Counted from the first letter of the stretch, positions 1-7,093 are shown. The stretch: DNA of 11,953 bases from Rhodospirillaceae bacterium (GCA_016794075.1 JAEUKU010000018.1:1-11953); one strand, 5' to 3'. Numbers and translations are program-made. Notes: generated from the sequence alone by a model not told the origin.

Positions 1-717
<717 letters not shown>

Positions 718-980
718 TCGCTATCCGTTCACGCTTCGGCGGGCGAGACTCAGACCCACCCTTAGAGCCATGTTAGCCTTGGAAGATTCGCCAACACAAC
801 GGGTTTGTGCCGCATTTCCCGGGGATTCGGCCCGGGGGCGCCGCCCGAACCGATCCGGGCCCCGGTTTCGTTCCCGACCGCGGCACGGCGGTCCCGCCTG
901 TCGGCGCCGTCCCGGCACGCCGGTCCGAGTCAGCTTATCCAGGCACCACCAAGCCTAGGCGCGGAATGGTAGGCAAAGGG
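718..980. other. clpP-clpX intergenic region rich in inverted repeats
   Basis: This 263-bp gene-free stretch holds no convincing ORF. It contains several inverted repeats: CCCGGG at 818-823 and 831-836 with a 7-base loop, GACCGC/GCGGTC at 876-881 and 888-893 with a 6-base loop, and the near-palindrome CCGGCACGCCGG at 912-923. The clpX-proximal part, about 762-800, is less GC-rich and carries the candidate clpX promoter. In very GC-rich DNA such repeats can arise by chance. As a cluster they could form structured RNA at the clpP 3' end. Confidence 0.4.
770..799 (-). promoter_or_regulatory. candidate sigma-70-type promoter for clpX
   Basis: Read on the minus strand, TTGTGT (799-794) is followed after 18 bases by TAACAT (775-770). 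This would start transcription near 762 and leave a leader of about 45 bases before the clpX ATG at 717. It would let clpX be expressed separately from clpP. The match to consensus is only moderate and was found by eye. Confidence 0.35.
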
Positions 981-992
981 TTAAGACCCTTT
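975..992 (-). other. short hairpin spanning the clpP stop codon
   Basis: A perfect 7-bp inverted repeat AAAGGGT/ACCCTTT (975-981 and 986-992) with a 4-base loop encloses the clpP TAA stop (983-981). No T-run follows on the minus strand, so it is not a standard intrinsic terminator. A role in 3'-end stability or termination is conjecture. Confidence 0.3.
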
Positions 993-1634
993 TCCCCCGC
1001 CCGCCTCGTCGGACTTTGGCCGCTCAGTCAGGACCTGGTCGATCAGGCCGAAATTCTTGGCCTCTTCCGGCGTCATGAAGCGGTCGCGCTCCATGGCGTC
1101 CTCGATGGTCTTCAAGTCCTGTCCGGTGTGCTTCACGTAGATCTTGTTCAGCCGGTCGCGGGTCTTGATGATTTCCTTGGCGTGGATCTCGATGTCCGTC
1201 GCCTGGCCCTGGAAGCCGCCGGAGGGCTGGTGGACCATGATGTTGGAGTGCGGCAGGCTGAACCGCTTGTCCTTGGCGCCGGCGGTGAGCAGCAACGAGC
1301 CGGCCGAGGCCGCCAGGCCGACGCAGATGGTCGAGATGGTCGGCCGGATATACTGCATCGTGTCGTACATCGCGAGGCCCGAGGTCACCACGCCACCCGG
1401 CGAATTGATGTAGAGCGAGATCTCCTTGCTCGGGTTCTCCGATTCCAGGAACAGCAGCTGGGCGCAGACCAGGCTCGCCATGTGGTCATTGACCGGGCCG
1501 ACCACGAAGATGATCCGCTCCTTCAGCAGGCGCGAATAGATGTCGTAGGCGCGCTCGCCGCGGGCGGTCTGCTCGACCACCATCGGCACCAGCATGTTGT
1601 TGTAGATTTCGATCGGATCGCGGTCCCTAATCAT
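981..1634 (-). CDS. clpP: ATP-dependent Clp protease proteolytic subunit ClpP
   Basis: ClpP is the serine protease that forms two stacked heptameric rings and degrades substrates fed by ClpX or ClpA in the cytoplasm. The 217-residue protein is of normal family length. The catalytic triad is visible: Ser110 in GLAASAGS, His135 in IMVHQPSGG and Asp184 in MERDRFMTPEEA. The 25- and 49-residue spacings between them are the same as in E. coli ClpP. The oxyanion region SPGG (78-81) and the handle helix that follows are also present. The start at 1634 has only a weak purine stretch (GAGAG) upstream. Met14 is an alternative start but would remove the usual N-terminal axial-loop segment. The gene lies between tig (165 bp upstream) and clpX on the same strand. 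A candidate promoter sits at 1750-1777. The C-terminal tail is short and Gly/Lys-rich. Confidence 0.97.
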   Translation of the reverse strand: MIRDRDPIEIYNNMLVPMVVEQTARGERAYDIYSRLLKERIIFVVGPVNDHMASLVCAQLLFLESENPSKEISLYINSPGGVVTSGLAMYDTMQYIRPTISTICVGLAASAGSLLLTAGAKDKRFSLPHSNIMVHQPSGGFQGQATDIEIHAKEIIKTRDRLNKIYVKHTGQDLKTIEDAMERDRFMTPEEAKNFGLIDQVLTERPKSDEAGGGKGS

Positions 1635-1749
1635 GCAGAACTCTCGTCTGGAGGTTGAGCGTCACGGCGTTCGCCGCCCCTGGGAGATCAAGGGTCGGGG
1701 CATTCAACGGCCGGCGGCGAATCACCCTCGACATCGCCCGTCGCCGCCG

Positions 1750-1777
1750 ATCATAGCGGCGAGCGCCCCGCATGCAA
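1750..1777 (-). promoter_or_regulatory. clpP: candidate sigma-70-type promoter for clpP
   Basis: On the minus strand TTGCAT (1777-1772) is followed after 16 bases by TATGAT (1755-1750), which is five of six to the -10 consensus. Predicted initiation near 1742 leaves a leader of about 108 bases before clpP. A 7-bp inverted repeat, TCGCCGC/GCGGCGA (1741-1747 and 1756-1762), brackets the -10 box and could act as an operator. I saw no clear heat-shock sigma-32 promoter here. Confidence 0.45.
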
Positions 1778-1799
1778 TCGATCGCGACCAGAACAGGAA

Positions 1800-3128
1800 T
1801 CAGGCGGCCTCGTCGCCTTCCTTGCGGAACTCGTCGGGCGTCGCGCGACGCTCGGAGACCTGCGCCATCTCGAGGATGAAGTCGATCACCTTGTCCTCAT
1901 ATATGGGCGCGCGCAGCTGATTCAAAGCCTCCGGGCTCTTCTGGTAGTAATCGATCACCTGCTTCTCCTGGCCCGGAAAGCGGCGCGCCTCGGCGATGAC
2001 GGCGCGGGTCAAATCCTCGTTCGGCACCTGGATGTTGTTGGCGCGGCCGACCTCGGAGAGCAGCAGGCCGAGCTTCACCCGGCGCTTGGCGATGTCCTGG
2101 TATTCGGACTTGAGCTGGTCCTCGCTCTTGCCCTTGTCCTCGGCATCCAGGCGGTCGGCCTTGATGTCGGCCTCGATCTGGCGCCAGATCGCCTCGAACT
2201 CGGCATCGACCAGACTCTCCGGCAGGGTGAAATCGTGCTTGTCGGCCAGCAGGTCGAGCAGGCCGCGTTTCAGGCGCGACCGCGCCGCCAGGCCGTAATC
2301 GCGCTCGATCTGCTCGCGCACCCGCTTGCGCAGCGTGGCGAGGTCGTCGACGCCCATCGCCTTTGCCAATTCGTCATCCAGCGGCGTGTCGACAGGCGTG
2401 CGGATCTCCTTCGCCGTGACCTCGAACTCGGCCGGCTTCCCGGCCAGCTCCTTGTTGCCGTATTCGGCCGGGAATGTGACTTTCACCGTCCGGCTGTCAC
2501 CCTTCTTCAGGCCGATCAACTGGTCCTCGAAGCCGGGGATGAACATGCCCGAGCCGAGCTCGAGGTGGAAATCCTCGGCCTTGCCGCCGTCGAATTCCTT
2601 GCCGTCGACGCGGCCGACGAAATCGATCACCGCGACGTCGCCCGATTGCGCCGCGTGGCCTTCCGCCGCCGGCTCCGCCTTGCGCTGCCGCTTGGCCAGG
2701 CGCTGCAGGCTCTCCTCGATCTCGGATTCCGGCACCTCGACCACGGTCTTCTGCAGGCTGATGGTCTTGAAATCGACCGGCGTGATCTCGGGGATCACCT
2801 CGAGGGCGACACTGAACTCGAGGTCCTGGCCATCCTCGAACTTGACGATCTCGACCTTGGGCTGGCCGGCCGGGCGCAGATTGTGCTCGGTCATCAGCTG
2901 CGACGAGCCTTCCTGCACCGAGCGCTCGAGCACCTCGCCCATCACCGACTTCTCGTAGCGCTGCTTCAGCAGCTGCAGCGGCACCTTGCCGGGGCGGAAG
3001 CCGGGCATCTTGATGCGCTCGCCGAGCTCCTTCAGCCGGCTGTCGACCTGGTCCTTGAGCTTGTCGGCCGGGATGACGACCTTGAACTCGCGCTTCAAGC
3101 CATTGGCGTTGGTTTCGGTGATCTGCAT
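1800..3128 (-). CDS. tig: trigger factor, ribosome-associated chaperone and peptidyl-prolyl isomerase
   Basis: Trigger factor docks on ribosomal protein L23 at the exit tunnel and shields nascent chains. The 442-residue protein has the normal length and all three domains. The N-terminal ribosome-binding domain (about 1-120) carries the signature GFRPGKVP at 43-50. The FKBP-type isomerase domain spans about 160-245, with GDVAVIDFVG at its start and the FIPGFEDQLIG segment at 197-207. The rest is the helical C-terminal substrate-binding domain (about 250-442), with an acidic, disordered tail. The ATG at 3128 gives the usual MQITE-type start. The Shine-Dalgarno is weak. The gene follows tRNA-Leu by 76 bp on the same strand and precedes clpP, the common tig-clpP-clpX arrangement that usually continues into lon, which would lie outside this window. 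Co-transcription with the tRNA is likely but inferred. Confidence 0.97.
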   Translation of the reverse strand: MQITETNANGLKREFKVVIPADKLKDQVDSRLKELGERIKMPGFRPGKVPLQLLKQRYEKSVMGEVLERSVQEGSSQLMTEHNLRPAGQPKVEIVKFEDGQDLEFSVALEVIPEITPVDFKTISLQKTVVEVPESEIEESLQRLAKRQRKAEPAAEGHAAQSGDVAVIDFVGRVDGKEFDGGKAEDFHLELGSGMFIPGFEDQLIGLKKGDSRTVKVTFPAEYGNKELAGKPAEFEVTAKEIRTPVDTPLDDELAKAMGVDDLATLRKRVREQIERDYGLAARSRLKRGLLDLLADKHDFTLPESLVDAEFEAIWRQIEADIKADRLDAEDKGKSEDQLKSEYQDIAKRRVKLGLLLSEVGRANNIQVPNEDLTRAVIAEARRFPGQEKQVIDYYQKSPEALNQLRAPIYEDKVIDFILEMAQVSERRATPDEFRKEGDEAA

Positions 3129-3204
3129 GAGACGGCTCTATCCACTTCCCTGAATGTCGCGTGCGGCGATCCCGGCAACCGGCCCGGAGAACCTTGCACC
3201 GGTC

Positions 3205-3289
<85 letters not shown>

Positions 3290-3344
3290 CCGGCGCTGAT
3301 TTCCGCGCTGCCGAAGCGAAGCGCCGCTCGTTTGTCGGGCGCGG

Positions 3345-3372
3345 ATGTATCGCAGGACCGGCGGCGGCACAA
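3345..3372 (-). promoter_or_regulatory. candidate promoter for tRNA-Leu and tig
   Basis: On the minus strand TTGTGC (3372-3367) and ATACAT (3350-3345) are separated by 16 bases. Initiation near 3338 would leave about 48 bases before the tRNA. The stretch just after the -10 box is almost all G and C, as in the discriminators of stable-RNA promoters under stringent control. It was found by eye and the -10 match is partial. Confidence 0.4.
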
Positions 3373-3374
3373 GG

Positions 3375-3408
3375 AAAAAGCCGTAAACCGGGCGCTGGCG
3401 CCACCCGG
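3375..3408 (-). terminator. candidate intrinsic terminator after nnr
   Basis: On the minus strand, downstream of the nnr stop, CCGGGTG pairs with CGCCCGG (3408-3402 with 3394-3388; seven pairs including one G-U) around a 7-base loop. An interrupted T-tract follows: TTT at 3387-3385 and TTTTT at 3379-3375. It lies 27 bases past the nnr stop codon and right against the candidate tRNA promoter, a fitting place for an operon boundary. The interrupted T-run lowers confidence. Confidence 0.45.
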
Positions 3409-3434
3409 CAACGCCCGAAGTCGCCGGCGCAAGA

Positions 3435-5003
3435 TTATTGCGAACGGCCAGGATTTGCGGCTTTTTGCCCCAGATCGCCGGCGAGCACGCCGGTCAGGAT
3501 TTGGGCCAACCGGTCCGGAAGGTCCTCGGCGATCAGGCCGAGGCCGAGCTCCCGGGCCGCCTCGCCGTGCAGCCAGACCGCCATGGCGGCAGCCGGCAGC
3601 GGCGCCAGGTGCAGGCCCAACAGCCCGGCGACCGCTCCGGCCAGGACGTCGCCGGAGCCCGCCGTCGCCAGCGTGGCGGGCGCGAGATCGCACATCAGCG
3701 CCCGGCCGTCCGGGCCGGCGATGACCGTATCCGCCCCTTTCAGGACAATGGTGCAGCCGGAAGCCGCGGCGGCGGCGCGGGCGCGGTCGAGCTTGCCGCC
3801 CTGTCCCGCCACCTCGGGAAACAGCCGGGCGAATTCGCCCTCATGCGGGGTGAGGACGAGGTCCGGCCGCCCCTGCCACGATCCTCCCCGGCTCAACCCG
3901 CCGTCCAGGGCTAACGCGGTCAAACCCCCGCCATCGACCACCAGCGGCTTGCCCAGCGCCACGGCGCCGCGCACCAGGGTGGCGGTCTCCGCGACCGGCT
4001 CCAGGCCGCTGCCAACCAGCAGCGCCGTCACCCGGTCATCGGCGGCCAGCGCCAGCACCGCGTCGCGATCCGCCGCAGGCCGCACGATCGCCCCCGCCTG
4101 GTCCGCCGCATAGACCGCCCAGGCCGCCGGCGGCACCGCCAGGGTCATCATGCCCACGCCCACCCGCCGCGCCGCGCGCGCGGCCAGGCGGGCGGCGCCG
4201 GTCATCACCGCGCCGCCGGCCACCACCACATGGCCGCGGCGGTATTTGTGATCCTGCGTCCCCGGCAGCGGGTAGGCATCACGCCAGAATGCCGGCGCGT
4301 TGCGGAAGCACGCGATCGGGATGACGGCCAGGTCGGTCGCGGTGAAGCCGACATCGGCCACCACCAACTCGCCGCAATGGGCGGCGGCCGGCAGCAGCAA
4401 ATGCCCGCGCTTCGCCCAGCCGAAGGTGACCGTCACGTCTGCGTCGATCGCGGCGCCGGGGGCCAGCCCGGTATCTGCATCGATGCCGCTCGGCACATCA
4501 ACGGCGACCACCGGCGCGCCGGAGCGATTGACCGCTTCGACCGTGGCCAGCACCGCGCCATCCAGCAGCCGCGTCAGCCCGATGCCGAACAGGGCGTCGA
4601 TCACCAGGTCCCGCGCCCCCAGTGCTTCCAGCGCGTCCGGATCGAGCGCCGCGACTTCACCGGTCCAGCCCGTCAGCGCCGCCTGCGCGTCCGCCGAACG
4701 CGGCGCCGCAATCGAGGTCGCCTGCACCCGCACGGGATAGCCGGCGGCGCCCAACGCCGCTGCGGCGATGAAGCCGTCGCCGCCATTGTTGCCCGGCCCG
4801 CACAGCACGGTGACGGTATCGAGCGTGCCGGACGGCCAGCGGCGCATGACCTCCGCGGCCACCGCGCTACCGGCGCGGCGCATCGCCTCGAAGCTCGGCA
4901 GGCCGCGCGCGAAGGCCGCGTTCTCCACCTGCCGCATCTCTGCGGCGGTGAGCACCGCCAGATCGGAATGCTCTGCTCTGGATGACCCGCCGCCCTGTGC
5001 CAT
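3435..5003 (-). CDS. nnr: bifunctional NAD(P)H-hydrate repair enzyme (epimerase plus ADP-dependent dehydratase)
   Basis: This enzyme repairs hydrated NADH and NADPH. The N-terminal YjeF_N domain interconverts the R and S hydrates, and the C-terminal ribokinase-like domain dehydrates S-NAD(P)HX using ADP. The 522 residues match the usual fused bacterial form. The epimerase half (about 15-225) shows LCGPGNNGGDGF (67-78) and AVDVPSGIDADTG (167-179). The dehydratase half (about 240-510) shows KYRRGHVVVAGG (253-264), LTPHEGEFARLF (384-395), VLKGADTVI (420-428) and the nucleotide-binding TAGSGDVLAG (447-456). The DADAL-like segment usual before the LTPH motif reads DGGGL (357-361), a local departure. 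I chose the ATG at 5003, 12 bases past the upstream SPOR gene's stop, because the longer frame to 5216 would run antiparallel through no known domain and inside the SPOR coding region. It is probably co-transcribed with that gene and ends just before a candidate terminator. Confidence 0.93.
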   Translation of the reverse strand: MAQGGGSSRAEHSDLAVLTAAEMRQVENAAFARGLPSFEAMRRAGSAVAAEVMRRWPSGTLDTVTVLCGPGNNGGDGFIAAAALGAAGYPVRVQATSIAAPRSADAQAALTGWTGEVAALDPDALEALGARDLVIDALFGIGLTRLLDGAVLATVEAVNRSGAPVVAVDVPSGIDADTGLAPGAAIDADVTVTFGWAKRGHLLLPAAAHCGELVVADVGFTATDLAVIPIACFRNAPAFWRDAYPLPGTQDHKYRRGHVVVAGGAVMTGAARLAARAARRVGVGMMTLAVPPAAWAVYAADQAGAIVRPAADRDAVLALAADDRVTALLVGSGLEPVAETATLVRGAVALGKPLVVDGGGLTALALDGGLSRGGSWQGRPDLVLTPHEGEFARLFPEVAGQGGKLDRARAAAAASGCTIVLKGADTVIAGPDGRALMCDLAPATLATAGSGDVLAGAVAGLLGLHLAPLPAAAMAVWLHGEAARELGLGLIAEDLPDRLAQILTGVLAGDLGQKAANPGRSQ

Positions 5004-5014
5004 CACGGCGCGTG

Positions 5015-6418
5015 CTAGTTGATGACCGGACGACAGAACTGGTCGCCGAAATGCCGCTTGATGTCCTCGCAGGCCTGCTGCGCCGCGGCCAGATCGTCGA
5101 ACGGGCCGGCGAAGACCCGATAGACCGCCCCCTTGGCCTCGCCGAGGAAGTAGCGCCGCAGGTCGAGCTTCAAGTTCTTCAGCACGGCCGGGTATTGCTG
5201 GGTCAGCTTCGCCCAATAGGAGCTGGCATCCTTTTCCTGCCCGCTGTCATAGAGCCAGATCCGGTAGACCATGGCATCGCCGGTCAGCGATTCCGCGAGC
5301 GGCAGGTCGTCGGCCACGTCATGCGTGTTTATCGCCGCCGAGCCCTCGCCCACCGGCGGCGCAGGCGCTTCGGCCGGCACGGCCGCCTCGCCCTGGTCCG
5401 CCGCATCCTGGCCTTCTTCGACTTGGCCTTCTTCGACTTCGCCAGCGCTATCGTCTCCGGCCCCCGCGCCATGACCTTCGGCGGCGGCGAGATCCGCAGC
5501 GGCGTCTGCGGGAGCCTCCGCCGGTGCGGGCGCGGGCGTCGCCTCGGCCGCCTCGGCGGGCTTCTCTTCTTCAGCCGGCGGCGGCGTGGCCGCTTCGGCC
5601 GCAGGTTGTGCCGGCGGCACCGGTTCGCCCTCTTGCGCCGCCTCCGGCACGACCACCGGAGCCGCCTCGGGCGCAGGTTCGGCGGCAGGTTCGGCAGCCG
5701 GCGCGGCACCGGATACAGCCGCCGCGCTGGCGGCCGCCTCCTGGTCCAGCGCGGCGACGGCGACGCGGGCCGGCTCGAACCCGGCATCGGCGGCGCGCTG
5801 ATACCACTGGCGCGCGGCCGCGGCGTCCTGCTTCACGCCCAGCCCCTCGCGATAGAACCCGGCCAAGGCGAATTGCGCCTCCGCCAGGCCGCCTTCCGCC
5901 GCCTGCTTCAGGTATTCCGCCGCCTTGGCCGGGTCCTTCTCGACCCCGGCGCCATTGGCGTATTGCACACCCAGATTGAACCGCGCGGTGACATTGCCGG
6001 CTTCGGCGGCGCGCGACCACAGGGCGATCGCCTTGGCCGGATCGGCGGTCACGCCGCGGCCATCGGCGTAGAGCCGGGCCAGGTTGTTGATCGCCGGCGC
6101 ATAGTTCTGGTCGGCGGCCTTCTGGTACCATTCGGCGGCCGCCTTGGGGTCCTTCTTCGGCACCCCTTCGCCCATGTCGTAGAGCATGCCGATGCCGTGC
6201 TGCGCCGGGGCCTCCCCGGCTTTGGCCGGCTCCATCCACTCGGCATATGCCTTTGCATAGTCCTTGCGGTTGAAGGCGGCGAGCCCGGCCGCGTAGTCGG
6301 CCCAGGCCGCCGGCGCCATGCACAACAGCAGCACGGCCAGGAGACAGAGCCGCGCCACGGCAGCCCTTGGCCGGTGCCTATGCTGCGCGCGCGCCTTGGT
6401 CGGAGCCCGATTCGCCAT
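5015..6418 (-). CDS. secreted Sel1-repeat and SPOR-domain protein
   Basis: No enzyme domain is visible. The 467-residue product begins with a basic stretch and a hydrophobic signal segment (about 20-40) ending AWA before Asp41, so signal peptidase I cleavage and a periplasmic location are likely. Four Sel1-type (TPR-like) repeats follow at about 69-103, 107-139, 143-175 and 179-211, with recurring G-x-GV, DP-KA and W/Y-x-x-AA positions. A long Ala/Pro/Glu-rich linker (about 225-380) leads to a C-terminal SPOR domain (about 384-466) with YRIWLY, YRVFAGPF and Cys450/Cys462. SPOR domains are known to bind denuded septal peptidoglycan and Sel1 repeats to mediate protein contacts, so a cell-envelope or division role is inferred. 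The start at 6418 fits the signal peptide. A longer in-frame start at 6484 exists but adds an odd N-terminus. No Shine-Dalgarno is visible at 6418. nnr follows 11 bases later. Confidence 0.85.
   Translation of the reverse strand: MANRAPTKARAQHRHRPRAAVARLCLLAVLLLCMAPAAWADYAAGLAAFNRKDYAKAYAEWMEPAKAGEAPAQHGIGMLYDMGEGVPKKDPKAAAEWYQKAADQNYAPAINNLARLYADGRGVTADPAKAIALWSRAAEAGNVTARFNLGVQYANGAGVEKDPAKAAEYLKQAAEGGLAEAQFALAGFYREGLGVKQDAAAARQWYQRAADAGFEPARVAVAALDQEAAASAAAVSGAAPAAEPAAEPAPEAAPVVVPEAAQEGEPVPPAQPAAEAATPPPAEEEKPAEAAEATPAPAPAEAPADAAADLAAAEGHGAGAGDDSAGEVEEGQVEEGQDAADQGEAAVPAEAPAPPVGEGSAAINTHDVADDLPLAESLTGDAMVYRIWLYDSGQEKDASSYWAKLTQQYPAVLKNLKLDLRRYFLGEAKGAVYRVFAGPFDDLAAAQQACEDIKRHFGDQFCRPVIN
5410..5439 (-). 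repeat. 15-bp perfect tandem duplication in the SPOR-protein linker
   Basis: Two adjacent identical copies of GGCCTTCTTCGACTT (5410-5424 and 5425-5439, plus-strand reading) encode the doubled acidic motif VEEGQ-VEEGQ at residues 328-337. The duplication is in frame and lies in the low-complexity linker, so it probably reflects replication slippage tolerated in a disordered region. Confidence 0.9.
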
Positions 6419-6424
6419 CGTTTC

Positions 6425-6453
6425 AATATGCGCCGGGCGAAATTCCCGCGCAA
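6425..6453 (-). promoter_or_regulatory. candidate promoter placed for a leaderless SPOR-gene transcript
   Basis: On the minus strand TTGCGC (6453-6448), a 17-base spacer and CATATT (6430-6425) are followed after only 6 bases by the ATG at 6418. If used, transcription would begin at or next to the start codon, consistent with the absence of a Shine-Dalgarno there. The -35 box lies inside a small hairpin sequence (6445-6459). Confidence 0.3.
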
Positions 6454-6459
6454 CGCGGG
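6445..6459 (-). other. small GC hairpin between the NTF2-like and SPOR genes
   Basis: CCCGCG and CGCGGG (6445-6450 and 6454-6459) form a perfect 6-bp stem with a 3-base loop. On the minus strand it is followed by AATTT, then GC-rich sequence. It could be a weak terminator for the upstream gene or overlap a promoter. The T-tract is too short to call a terminator. Confidence 0.3.
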
Positions 6460-6493
6460 GGACTTGGCGCCGCGAACCGATCAATTGGCCGCC

Positions 6494-6898
6494 TCAATTC
6501 GCTGGCGGCCGCGCCGTCCCGCCGATGACGGGCAGCTTGCCGGCGAACGGCCCCGCATGGTGATGCACCAGGCGCCACAGCTTGCCGTCGCGCACGAACA
6601 GGTTGGTGGCGATGAAGCCATGGCCCGAAACCGATTCCAGGCAGCAGACGACGCCCATTTCGCCGATCGTGTCGCGCGCCAGCAGATGATGGGTGATCGG
6701 CATGGGCCCGGAATTGGCGAACAGCTCGGCCCAGCTGCGCAGCACCGCCGCGCGCCCCTGGATCGGCTGCCAGCCGGGATGGCAGCAGAACACCGGGCCG
6801 GACGCGGCCCACAGCTCCGTCATCTGCGCCAGGTCAGCGGCCGCGAAGGCCTCGTAGAACGCGCCATTGGCGAATTCGAGCGTCGCCAGGTCGCTCAT
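6494..6898 (-). CDS. NTF2/SnoaL-like family protein
   Basis: The 134-residue protein resembles the SnoaL-like (DUF4440/nuclear transport factor 2 fold) group of small proteins. Visible features are an N-terminal helical stretch with a FANGAFYEAFAAADLAQM-like start, the segment FCCHPGW (37-43) followed by an I-x-G turn, and a C-terminal strand pair with a VHHHAG motif near residues 111-116. This fold makes a cone-shaped alpha+beta barrel used by isomerases, dehydratases and ligand-binding proteins. The sequence alone gives no substrate. There are no signal peptide or membrane segments, so it is probably cytoplasmic. It is the first of three minus-strand genes, 75 bp before the SPOR gene, and is divergent from mce across a 208-bp region. 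The Shine-Dalgarno is weak. Function unknown; the family call is from recognisable conserved segments. Confidence 0.8.
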   Translation of the reverse strand: MSDLATLEFANGAFYEAFAAADLAQMTELWAASGPVFCCHPGWQPIQGRAAVLRSWAELFANSGPMPITHHLLARDTIGEMGVVCCLESVSGHGFIATNLFVRDGKLWRLVHHHAGPFAGKLPVIGGTARPPAN

Positions 6899-6990
6899 GC
6901 GATCCGCGCGCGTTTGTTCGCGTGAACCACTCCGCCCGCCTGCATGGCGCCCCCACCCATCTGCGCCGGCACGTCACACCTGTCGCGCCG

Positions 6991-7018
6991 TTGTGAAAAA
7001 CGAGTGAAACGATAGGCT
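6991..7018 (+). promoter_or_regulatory. candidate promoter of the mce operon
   Basis: TTGTGA (6991-6996) is followed after 16 bases by TAGGCT (7013-7018) in an AT-richer patch of the divergent intergenic region (6899-7106). Initiation near 7025 would give a leader of about 80 bases that contains the hairpin at 7051-7075. A second weak option is TTGCAA (7051-7056) with CAACAT (7073-7078), which overlaps that hairpin. I saw no clear promoter facing the NTF2-like gene. Confidence 0.3.
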
Positions 7019-7050
7019 TATCCGGTGTTGCTGCCTAGAGCGGGTTTCCC

Positions 7051-7075
7051 TTGCAAGCGCACTTCGGCGCTGCAA
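7051..7075 (+). promoter_or_regulatory. bulged hairpin or operator in the mce leader
   Basis: TTGCAAGCGC (7051-7060) and GCGCTGCAA (7067-7075) form a 9-bp stem with a single bulged A and the 6-base loop ACTTCG. It ends 18 bases before the mce Shine-Dalgarno. As DNA it is also a TTGCA...TGCAA dyad that could bind a regulator. Its right arm starts the 15-bp motif also found upstream of tatA. Confidence 0.4.
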
Positions 7076-7093
7076 CATTCCGGGACAGCATCA

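Noticed and set aside
807..1658. 283-codon plus-strand open frame opposite clpP
   Set aside because: Antisense shadow of clpP and the spacer, with no recognisable domain.
5004..5216. N-terminal extension of the nnr frame
   Set aside because: The extra 71 residues lie inside the SPOR coding sequence in another frame and match no Nnr domain; the ATG at 5003 gives a normal-length enzyme.
5410..5439. Direct repeats as part of a CRISPR array or mobile element
   Set aside because: Only two in-frame adjacent units without spacers inside a coding linker; a simple slippage duplication explains them.
4982..6925. 647-codon plus-strand open frame opposite the SPOR and NTF2-like genes
   Set aside because: It is antisense to two genes with recognisable domains, is extremely arginine-rich with low-complexity composition and has no recognisable domain, as expected from the third-position GC bias of the real genes.
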